5,184 nucleotides of DNA from Nitrospiraceae bacterium (GTDB lineage: Bacteria; Nitrospirota; Nitrospiria; Nitrospirales; Nitrospiraceae), in assembly GCA_025934615.1 (NCBI GenBank), contig JAICXS010000191.1, forward strand, positions 1 to 5,184, given 5' to 3'. The translations under genes and the position numbers were made by a program. The notes under the pieces were generated by a model. The model did not search any database. It was not told the origin of the DNA and was given only the letters and a program-made list of their open reading frames with translations. Positions 1 to 5,184 of this stretch are shown here, one piece after another (the stretch's first letter is position 1; each line of letters opens with the position of its first letter).

Positions 1-1
1 A

Positions 2-3000
2 TTCGGCGATCCGGCCACGACCGTGCCGCGCAGCTATTTGGGTGATCCAGCTAAATTTAGATTGGTGCACGGCGGGTCGGAAGTGTTCCATTCCCATCAC
101 CCGCACGGAGGGTCGATCCGCTGGCCGCGCAGTCCTCGCGCCATCGACCAGATGCCGATGTGGCATGCGGCGAAAAACGGGCCGGTGAAATATCCGGTCA
201 TTCGCACAAAGTCAGACCGCGTCGACGTGGAGGTGATCGGTCCGTCTGAGACGATGGATTTGGAAACAGAATGCGGGTCGGGATTGTGCCAGCAATTGTC
301 CGGTGATTTTCTCTTCCACTGCCATGTCGCGCATCACTATATCGCAGGCATGTGGGGCTACTGGCGTGTCTATAACGTGATGCAGCAAGGCGACCTGCAT
401 ACCGATACGATGCCGGACCTGCGGGAATTGCCGGATCGGCAAGGGCGCATCAAGGCCGGCGTGACCTCCGATCGGCTCGTGGGTAAGACGGTGGATTGGT
501 TTGGGAAGCAATTTGCAATCGTCGAGAAAGGGAAGACCGACTGGAAGGCGACACCGGCCGTCGTCACCGTCAAAGATTGGGTGTCGATGTTCCTGCCGCC
601 GCAAGGCAAGCCGGGACACAAGGATGACGAGAACGGCCAGACACTCTCGTATGATGCGAGTGTGTTGAACTGGGCCTGGGAGGGCAGCCGGGCCATGACG
701 GAACCGGAAAGCGCCGTGCCGAATCCGCGCTATCAATCGCCGACGCCTGGTAAACGGTTGCCGATTCTGTTTGAACCGCAAACCGGCAAGGTCGCGTGGC
801 CTCATTTGAGACCGCACTTCGGAAGACGTGTGCCCTTCTCGGGCAACCATAATCCGTCCCCATGGCTGGAGCCGATCCACCTCGACGAAGATGGCGGGCA
901 AAGCTCTTACCCGGCGAAACCGGGCGAGAATGGGCGATGGAGTTTGTGTCCGGAGAATGCAGGGCGCAAGCATTACAACGTGCACTTTGTCCATACACCG
1001 ATGATCCTGGCAGACAAGCGCGGCGATCAACCGGCGATCGAGGACAAGGGCGGTCTTATTTACGTCCTGCACGAGGAAGAAGAAGAAATTAAAAAGAACA
1101 ACGACCGTAAATATCCGCTGGTCGTGCGCGCCAACATCTATGATTGCATCGACTGGATGTTGACGAGCGAATGGGAGGACGATGACGCAACCAACTTCCA
1201 TTCGTCCAAGATCAATACGCACTGGCATTTCCTTCAATTCGACAATCAGTCGTCGGATGGCGTGATCACCGGATTCTCCTATGAGCAGTCGGTCCGGCCG
1301 TTCACGATGATGCAAAAAAAGGTGAACAAGGGCTTGCCGCTTCCGCTCAATACCACCTTCACGAAGGCCGCCAAGAAGGGCGAGCGGGTGATTGCGGTCA
1401 AAAATGCCGCACAGTACCATCCGAATATCGAAATTCTGATTGGAGCGGATAATGTCGGCGGGAATGAGATCGGCCGAATTAAAACCATCAAGGGCAACAC
1501 GCTTGAACTGTATCGGCCTTTGCGGAACCCTCATCCGGCCGGCGATATCGTGACGGTCGAATTCGTGCGACAACGGTTCTGGGTTGATTCGGACGTCGGC
1601 ACGGTGTTCTGGCACGATCATGCGCTGGGTCGTGTGACATGGGGCCACGGCGGCTTTGGTACCATCATCATCGAGCCTGTGGGGTCGACCTATCATGATG
1701 CGAAGACCGGCAAGGAAATCCGGAGCGGTCCGATCGCCGATATTCGCACGGTCGAGCCGGTGGGCTATGGCGTGAACGGCAGTTTCCGAGAGTTGATGGT
1801 GCAGGTCCATGACAGCGTCCCCCATACGGTCAACCTCGTTACGGAAGGCAATCCACCGGGACAGCCGGTCGAGGTGGCGCTTGAGGCTGGAAAGACCATT
1901 TCGTTTCCCATGCCGGACAACATCCCGGCGTCACCGATGTCATTCCTCAATGGTGGAACCCACACGACTGGAAGCGGATTGAATTTCCGAGCGGAACCGA
2001 TCGCGTCAAGGTTAAAGAATAACGGGGATTACTCTCAGATTTTCAGCAGCCTGATCCATGGTGATCCGTATACACCGATGCTCCGGGCGTATACGGGCGA
2101 TACGCTCGTGTTCCGTTTACTGCAGACGATGGCCAACGAGACATCGGTGTGGACGCTGTCAGGACATACGTTCCTGACCGAACGGTACGCCGGAGACGCC
2201 AACCGAAAGAACTCGATTCACATCGGCATTGCGGAACGATATGACTTGGTGGTTCCGCAAGCCGGCGGACCGCGATTGCAGTCGGGTGATTACATCCACT
2301 TCAACGGGCGCGATTCGCATTTTGCCGAGGGAGCGTGGGGTATCGTTCGGGTGTACGACAAAGAAGTCCCGGATTTGCAGAAGCTTCCGGCCGGCTACAC
2401 CAATCGGAGTGAAATCCCGAAGGCGTTGCCGGTCTGTCCGGAAGATGCACCCGTCAGGACCTTCAATGCCCTCGCCCTGGATTATCCGGAGATGAAGTTC
2501 AATCCCAAAGCGCCTGACGCTGTGGAGGTAGATTTTGAGCGGAAAATCCAGGTCTCTAACCCTGAGGCGAAAGTCTATGTCTTAGAGGACGATGTGACGA
2601 AGGTGGCGGCCGGGCTTCATCCGATGCCGCTCACATTGCGAGCCAACGTCGGGGACTGTATTAAAGTGAAATTGACGAACAAGATGAAACACAGCCGCGC
2701 GTCCTTCTCGGCCATCAGTTTGGCGTTCGATCCAAAAGATTCATTGGGCGCGAACGTCGGCCGAAATCCAGGTGATCAGACTATCGCACCGGGCGAGAGC
2801 CGGGTGTACACGTACTATGCCGATCCGTTCCTCGGAGAGATTGCTTCGCTCGTGTGGGATTGGGGCAACCCCATGCTCAATCCACGCAATGGGCTGTTCG
2901 GGGCTATCGTCGTCGGACCAAAAGGAGCGAAATATCGTGACCCGAAGACCGGCGCGGATATCTCGAACAAAAATAGTTGGATCGCCGATGTGATCGTGGA

Positions 3001-3640
3001 TCGGACGATTCCCGGCTATGAAGCGCGGGTCAATTATCGAGATGCTGCGCTGTATTTTCAGGATGAAGACAACATTATCGGCACCAGTTTCATGCCGTAT
3101 GTGCAGAACGCCGCCGGCTTGACCGGAGTCAATTATCGCTCGGAACCGTACAAGTTCCGCGTGGAGTTGGGGTGCACGCTTGGGAAGATGTTCCAGCCGT
3201 GCGCCGCGGATAAACCCGACGATCCGGCTACGCCCTTGATCGAAGCCCATGCCGGGGATCCGGTACGGATCCACGTTTTCGGGGCGAGCAACGAGCAGAA
3301 CGGCATGTTCGGCGTCGAGAAACATGAATGGCCCATCGAGCCTTTCATGGGGGGTGCCGACGATATCAGTGTGGTCGAATTCGCCGGATCAGAGACGCTC
3401 GATGCGTTCATCAAGTCGGCCGGCGGACCGTATCGACTTCCCGGCGACTATGTATGGAGCAATCAACGCCTGCCGTATTCACAATCGGGACAGTGGGGCT
3501 ATTTCCGTGTCCTGCCCCTTGGCGATCCGCGCATATTGCCGCTGTCCAAAAACGTGACCGATGATCGACGCACGGAGATAACAGGACGCGAAGCAAGAGA
3601 GCGTCCATCCCGGTTGACATCGAGGGCATCTTCTCATTGA
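2..3640 (+). CDS. Large multi-domain multicopper oxidase, 5'-truncated by the window edge
   Basis: Residues are numbered from the GTG at 23, but the frame is open back to position 2, so the true start lies upstream. About 1,213 residues are visible. MCOs oxidise a substrate at a type 1 (T1) copper and pass electrons to a trinuclear cluster that reduces O2 to water; most act outside the cytoplasm, but any signal peptide here is out of view. Domain order: D2a (about 1-135) with HSHHPH at 23-28 and HCHVAHHYIAGM at 99-110; D1b (about 330-560) with HWH at 400-402, HDH at 531-533 and His542; D2b (about 640-800), D1c (about 840-1010) and D2c (about 1040-1185), all without a usable copper set. The D1 copies share an RAN-x2-DCI motif (369-376 and 873-880). 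The tail after about 1190 is basic and polar. Size and layout recall very large bacterial MCOs such as the MnxG/MofA group, but the substrate (Mn, Fe, Cu or organic) cannot be read from sequence. No clear terminator follows directly. MCO identity is secure; specific function is unknown. Confidence 0.95.
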   Translation, partial: FGDPATTVPRSYLGDPAKFRLVHGGSEVFHSHHPHGGSIRWPRSPRAIDQMPMWHAAKNGPVKYPVIRTKSDRVDVEVIGPSETMDLETECGSGLCQQLSGDFLFHCHVAHHYIAGMWGYWRVYNVMQQGDLHTDTMPDLRELPDRQGRIKAGVTSDRLVGKTVDWFGKQFAIVEKGKTDWKATPAVVTVKDWVSMFLPPQGKPGHKDDENGQTLSYDASVLNWAWEGSRAMTEPESAVPNPRYQSPTPGKRLPILFEPQTGKVAWPHLRPHFGRRVPFSGNHNPSPWLEPIHLDEDGGQSSYPAKPGENGRWSLCPENAGRKHYNVHFVHTPMILADKRGDQPAIEDKGGLIYVLHEEEEEIKKNNDRKYPLVVRANIYDCIDWMLTSEWEDDDATNFHSSKINTHWHFLQFDNQSSDGVITGFSYEQSVRPFTMMQKKVNKGLPLPLNTTFTKAAKKGERVIAVKNAAQYHPNIEILIGADNVGGNEIGRIKTIKGNTLELYRPLRNPHPAGDIVTVEFVRQRFWVDSDVGTVFWHDHALGRVTWGHGGFGTIIIEPVGSTYHDAKTGKEIRSGPIADIRTVEPVGYGVNGSFRELMVQVHDSVPHTVNLVTEGNPPGQPVEVALEAGKTISFPMPDNIPASPMSFLNGGTHTTGSGLNFRAEPIASRLKNNGDYSQIFSSLIHGDPYTPMLRAYTGDTLVFRLLQTMANETSVWTLSGHTFLTERYAGDANRKNSIHIGIAERYDLVVPQAGGPRLQSGDYIHFNGRDSHFAEGAWGIVRVYDKEVPDLQKLPAGYTNRSEIPKALPVCPEDAPVRTFNALALDYPEMKFNPKAPDAVEVDFERKIQVSNPEAKVYVLEDDVTKVAAGLHPMPLTLRANVGDCIKVKLTNKMKHSRASFSAISLAFDPKDSLGANVGRNPGDQTIAPGESRVYTYYADPFLGEIASLVWDWGNPMLNPRNGLFGAIVVGPKGAKYRDPKTGADISNKNSWIADVIVDRTIPGYEARVNYRDAALYFQDEDNIIGTSFMPYVQNAAGLTGVNYRSEPYKFRVELGCTLGKMFQPCAADKPDDPATPLIEAHAGDPVRIHVFGASNEQNGMFGVEKHEWPIEPFMGGADDISVVEFAGSETLDAFIKSAGGPYRLPGDYVWSNQRLPYSQSGQWGYFRVLPLGDPRILPLSKNVTDDRRTEITGREARERPSRLTSRASSH
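89..352 (+). other. D2a copper site: intact T1 and half-trinuclear ligands
   Basis: This segment of the oxidase encodes His23-x-x-His26-x-His28 and, 71 residues later, His99-Cys100-His101-x3-His105-x4-Met110. Both match the classic C-terminal MCO signatures HxxHxH and HCHxxxHxxxxM. By family knowledge His23, Cys100, His105 and Met110 would bind the T1 copper, and His26, His28, His99 and His101 the trinuclear cluster. An axial Met usually means a moderate redox potential. His25 offers an alternative register for the first motif (HSH), so the assignment of the 23-28 histidines is slightly uncertain. Confidence 0.88.
1220..1648 (+). other. D1b trinuclear half-site: HWH and HDH motifs
   Basis: His400-Trp401-His402 and His531-Asp532-His533, followed by a conserved-looking WGHGGFGTII stretch that includes His542, correspond to the two HxH motifs of an MCO N-terminal domain. 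They supply the other four histidines of a trinuclear cluster. The 131-residue distance between the two motifs is far longer than the 49 residues between the equivalent positions in D1c (896 and 945), because of an inserted segment. Confidence 0.85.
1376..1564 (+). other. Small beta-rich domain inserted in D1b between the two HxH motifs
   Basis: Residues about 452-514 interrupt the cupredoxin domain between SVRPF (about 423-427) and the strand leading to HDH. The segment reads like a compact beta module: ERVIAVKNA, then IEILIGADN, then IGRIKTIKGNTLELYRPL, then HPAGDIVTV. The pattern (a GD/GA-type strand, a G-N-T-L-x-L turn, a P-L-x-x-x-H-x-A-G-D ending) resembles small beta repeats found in many secreted bacterial proteins. 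That likeness is from memory. D1c lacks the insertion. No catalytic motif is visible, so a structural or substrate-shielding role is only a guess. Confidence 0.6.
2150..2338 (+). other. D2b: degenerate type 1 copper domain
   Basis: The segment is homologous to D2a but inactive. Where D2a has the HxxHxH stretch, this copy has WTLSGHTF (710-717), leaving a single His715. Where D2a has HCHxxxHxxxxM, it has His759-Phe760-Asn761, His766 and Ala771, framed by the same GDY start and WGIVRVYD end. The copper-binding Cys and Met are both gone, so a T1 copper is not expected. Confidence 0.75.
2639..2866 (+). other. D1c: degenerate trinuclear half-domain
   Basis: The D1-type lead motif RANVGDCI (873-880) is followed by Ser896-Ala897-Ile898 at the HWH position, within an x-L-A-F-D context matching F-L-Q-F-D in D1b. 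Trp945-Asp946-Trp947 then stands at the HDH position, just before NGLFGAIVVGP, which matches GGFGTIIIEP. All four copper-binding histidines are replaced while the fold-defining residues remain. No insertion lies between the two motifs. Confidence 0.75.
3296..3496 (+). other. D2c: fully degenerate type 1 copper domain
   Basis: This is the last cupredoxin domain of the oxidase. Gln1092, Met1095 and Gly1097 replace the three histidines of HxxHxH; the flanks, such as the following x-W-P, still align with D2a without gaps. Trp1145-Ser1146-Asn1147, Pro1151 and Gln1157 replace the HCH, His and Met ligands between GDY and QWGYFRVLP. No copper ligand of the family pattern survives. Confidence 0.75.
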
Positions 3641-4024
3641 TGCTCAATAGGATCGTCGATATGGAGATGTGAACTCAAAGGCCATCCATCACGCGGTCGA
3701 CCTTTGGCAAAAGGCGGCACAGCGGAAAGGCACTATCACGGAAAAATAGACAAGATAATTGAGCTCCTTGCTCAAATGGACCGCGATCGGAACGAGGGCG
3801 TACAAGGCTTGCTTCAGTGCCCTCGCTCCGAATCGGCGGCTCTATGCTCGACAACGCGAGACGCGGTCACGAGGAAAAAGTTTGCACGAGCTGAACTCTA
3901 CCTCGGCGAAGCGCTTCCCGAAACCGTTCGGCGAGCTCGACGTTCTTTATCCCAAGCAAGCGGATAGTTACAAAGCTTCTCGGTTAGAACATGGTTTCAC
4001 TGTCGATGAAAACAATTGAGCTTG

Positions 4025-4049
4025 CGGTACGTAACGTGTGCCGGTTTTT
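4025..4049 (+). terminator. Possible intrinsic terminator, + strand
   Basis: CGGTAC (4025-4030) can pair with GTGCCG (4038-4043) around a 7-base loop, with one G-U wobble. A G and then five T follow at 4045-4049. The stem is short and the T-tract brief, so strength is doubtful. Its position could stop read-through from the oxidase before the opposing regulator gene. Confidence 0.35.
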
Positions 4050-4074
4050 GGGCGGATTGTTCTTCTAATGGGCG

Positions 4075-4092
4075 GGCTGCTTTAATGCAGCC
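4075..4092. terminator. Hairpin just past the S24 gene stop, weak terminator candidate
   Basis: GGCTGC (4075-4080) and GCAGCC (4087-4092) form a perfect 6-bp stem with the loop TTTAAT. It lies six bases downstream of the S24 gene stop codon (4099-4101). Neither strand has a T-run after the stem, so it does not fit a standard intrinsic terminator. It may instead protect the 3' end or be incidental. Confidence 0.3.
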
Positions 4093-4098
4093 GAGTGC

Positions 4099-4719
4099 TC
4101 AGAGATCGACGCGTACCCGTGCCAATTTCCCCAGGATCGTATCGTGCTGAGAGAAGGGCAGGTCGGGATAGGTATGTCGTAACGCATGGAGAACCGTCTG
4201 CGTGCCAAGCATCTTTATCTGCCTCAGCATGACTTGGCGAGACGCCGTGTTTTTCACCACCACATAATCCTCGTCGTTCCACGGTGCGTTGGGCTGGACG
4301 AAAATGACTTTGCCCGTATGAAATAACGGTTCCATGGAATCATCCGGCACGCGCACGGCGAAGACACCTTCACCCGCCACATCAGTCTCGACCATGTGCT
4401 CCGTCCTATCAGGTGTCTTATTGTCGAGCAGTTGCGACCATGACAGAAGTGGCACACGGCGCCAAGCTTCCACGTTATGGTTGGGATGGGGTGGCAAAAA
4501 AGGGCTCACGCTCGGCCATTGGAGGAACTCCCCAAATCGGAGCGCATCTTCCCTCATCTTAAAATAGGTCGTTAATTTGTCCCATGTATCGCGATTGTCG
4601 GGAAGCCGTCCGGCTAGAATACCCTGCAACGTGTCTACTGGGATACCGATAGCGTCCGCCACCTGGGATTCAGTTTGCCCTTCTGAAAGTTCCTTGAGTA
4701 TGAGTCGTTCAAGTGCCAC
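4099..4719 (-). CDS. LexA/CI-like transcriptional regulator: HTH plus S24 peptidase-fold domain
   Basis: A complete 206-residue protein, the usual size for LexA or phage CI-type repressors. Residues about 1-58 look like an XRE/Cro-type helix-turn-helix, with SQVADAIGI (18-26) and VDTLQGILAG (28-37) as the likely helix pair. A linker (about 60-88) leads to the C-terminal S24 domain (about 89-206), which in this family mediates dimerisation and, in self-cleaving members, autoproteolysis. VPDDSMEPLF (124-133) contains the nucleophile Ser128. The matching general-base position, in VMLRQIK (163-169), is Arg166 rather than Lys; Lys169 lies nearby. No Ala-Gly cleavage pair is seen where self-cleaving relatives have one; here it reads VPLLSWSQLL (89-98). 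It is thus probably a DNA-binding regulator that does not cleave itself. The GTG at 4719 is the first possible start, because an in-frame TAG lies two codons upstream. It has no good ribosome binding site. No phage genes or obvious target lie beside it, so its ligand and regulon are unknown. Confidence 0.9.
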   Translation of the reverse strand: MALERLILKELSEGQTESQVADAIGIPVDTLQGILAGRLPDNRDTWDKLTTYFKMREDALRFGEFLQWPSVSPFLPPHPNHNVEAWRRVPLLSWSQLLDNKTPDRTEHMVETDVAGEGVFAVRVPDDSMEPLFHTGKVIFVQPNAPWNDEDYVVVKNTASRQVMLRQIKMLGTQTVLHALRHTYPDLPFSQHDTILGKLARVRVDL

Positions 4720-4724
4720 GCCCT

Positions 4725-4754
4725 ATTTTAACCCATCACCGGGAATTGTGTCGT
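4725..4754 (-). promoter_or_regulatory. Predicted sigma70-type promoter of the S24 regulator
   Basis: Read on the - strand, ACGACA (4754-4749, four of six matches to TTGACA) is followed by an 18-base spacer and TAAAAT (4730-4725, five of six matches to TATAAT). Only five bases separate the -10 box from the GTG at 4719, so transcription would begin at or within a base or two of the start codon. No palindromic operator stands out nearby, although autoregulation is common in this family. Confidence 0.45.
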
Positions 4755-4901
4755 GTGGAAATTGAATCATGTAGCATGGAGGTCTGCTCTCTCTCCTGTG
4801 CATGGGCCGGTATCTCCTTCCAATGATGCGTCCGCTGCAGGTGCATTGGTCCTGCGCTCTCAAGGATTCTCATGAGTTAATCGGCCCGATACGGCTTCGA
4901 G

Positions 4902-4948
4902 GGCCAGGCATATGCGACCTGTCAGATGGCATTGACCCGGGCCTGGCC
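4902..4948. repeat. 8-bp perfect GC-rich inverted repeat
   Basis: GGCCAGGC (4902-4909) and GCCTGGCC (4941-4948) are exact inverted copies separated by 31 bases. The spacer is long for a terminator hairpin and no T-run follows. It may be a spaced protein-binding site or chance in GC-rich DNA. Confidence 0.35.
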
Positions 4949-5160
4949 ATGCTCTCCGGACACCGTCACCATGGGGAAGTCGCCGCCTCATTGTCTTGTG
5001 TAGCAAATTTAACGCCGAATCCGCTCCCCCGCGAAACCACTGATGCAAGAGGATGTAAGCAGGAGACTGTCCAAGATCGTTGTGATACGTCACGTCATTC
5101 GTTTAGTGTCACGGTTCACTCATCTGGCGCGTTCGCTCTTTGCGGCGCATTCCAATTCTC

Positions 5161-5184
5161 TTGAGACCTGGCCATTGGTTTCAA
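5161..5184 (+). repeat. Inverted repeat ending at the window edge
   Basis: TTGAGACC (5161-5168) and GGTTTCAA (5177-5184) pair over eight positions with one G-U wobble on the + strand, around the loop TGGCCATT. What follows is outside the window, so it cannot be judged as a terminator, operator or recombination end. The inner CCTGGCCAT also occurs at 4942-4950. Confidence 0.4.

Larger units (their letters stand above)
3641..4098. other. Convergent intergenic region without a supported gene
   Basis: These 458 bases separate the stop of the oxidase from the stop of the S24 regulator, which points the other way. Two overlapping + strand frames exist: 3704-3967 (87 codons, TTG start) and 3759-4019 (86 codons, TTG start). 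Neither has a good ribosome binding site, and I recognise neither product. A 26-codon frame from the GTG at 3669 lies in the same phase as 3759-4019 and is separated from it by stops at 3747 and 3756, so this could be a decayed gene; that is weakly supported. Two hairpins (4025-4049 and 4075-4092) are listed separately. Confidence 0.5.
4720..5184. other. Upstream region of the S24 gene with no supported coding sequence
   Basis: Apart from the promoter and two inverted repeats listed separately, I see nothing firm. A + strand frame at 4802-5164 (ATG, 120 codons) and a - strand frame at 4860-5093 (GTG, 77 codons) are open. Neither resembles a protein I know, and both are rich in Ser, His, Arg or Cys in no domain-like pattern. 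The only purine-rich stretch before the ATG at 4802 (GGAGG, 4778-4782) is too far upstream to be a normal ribosome binding site. No tRNA-like fold was found. Confidence 0.5.

Noticed and set aside
1073..1087. Five consecutive Glu codons (GAG/GAA) followed by a Lys/Asn-rich stretch, suggesting a microsatellite
   Set aside because: It is short and in frame, and fits an acidic surface loop between domains; too small to call a repeat.
1314..1320. A run of seven A within the oxidase, a possible slippage or sequencing-error site
   Set aside because: The frame stays correct on both sides: the D1b motifs before and after it fit a single protein, so there is no sign of a frameshift.
212..1825. A 537-codon open frame on the - strand, antisense to the oxidase
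   Set aside because: It lies entirely inside the secure oxidase gene, its product is rich in Arg and His with no recognisable motif, and such mirror frames are common opposite GC-rich coding sequence.
2741..3325. A 194-codon - strand frame antisense to the end of the oxidase
   Set aside because: It is a shadow of the D1c/D2c coding sequence, with no domain signature of its own.
4099..4719. The S24 regulator as a marker of an integrated phage
   Set aside because: No integrase, Cro-like partner, structural phage gene or attachment repeat is visible, and S24 regulators are common as solitary chromosomal genes.
4802..5164. A 120-codon + strand frame upstream of the regulator, a possible divergently transcribed gene
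   Set aside because: No properly spaced ribosome binding site, an unrecognised and unusually Ser/Cys/His-rich product, and a competing - strand frame over the same bases.

Overview
The window reads as chromosomal DNA from a moderately GC-rich Gram-negative-type bacterium. The style of the large copper protein and the gene layout make me think of a Nitrospira-like organism, but that is a recollection-based guess (perhaps 40-50%) and nothing in the window proves it.

Region 1 (2-3640, + strand) is the 3' part of one very long gene for a multi-domain multicopper oxidase (MCO). Its reading frame is already open at the left edge, so the N-terminus lies outside the window. The visible part, about 1,213 residues, alternates two cupredoxin domain types: a C-terminal-like domain with the type 1 copper site (called D2 here) and an N-terminal-like domain carrying half of the trinuclear copper cluster (D1). 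The order is D2a-D1b-D2b-D1c-D2c. D2a and D1b keep every expected copper ligand. D2b, D1c and D2c keep the fold signatures but have lost nearly all ligands. This suggests a ceruloplasmin-like single-chain fusion of two-domain units in which only the D2a/D1b interface is still a redox centre. D1b also carries an extra small beta-rich insertion.

Region 2 (3641-4098) is a convergent intergenic stretch. It holds no recognisable gene, only short overlapping frames and two hairpins that may end transcription from each side.

Region 3 (4099-4719, - strand) is a complete gene for a LexA/phage-CI-like regulator: an N-terminal helix-turn-helix and a C-terminal S24 peptidase-fold domain. The catalytic serine is present, but the expected lysine is an arginine and no Ala-Gly cleavage site is visible. 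A promoter-like pair of hexamers sits so close to its GTG start that the mRNA may be leaderless.

Region 4 (4720-5184) has no gene I can support, apart from that promoter and two inverted repeats, one ending exactly at the window edge.

The two genes converge and share no obvious function. I see no mobile element, CRISPR array, tRNA or rRNA.
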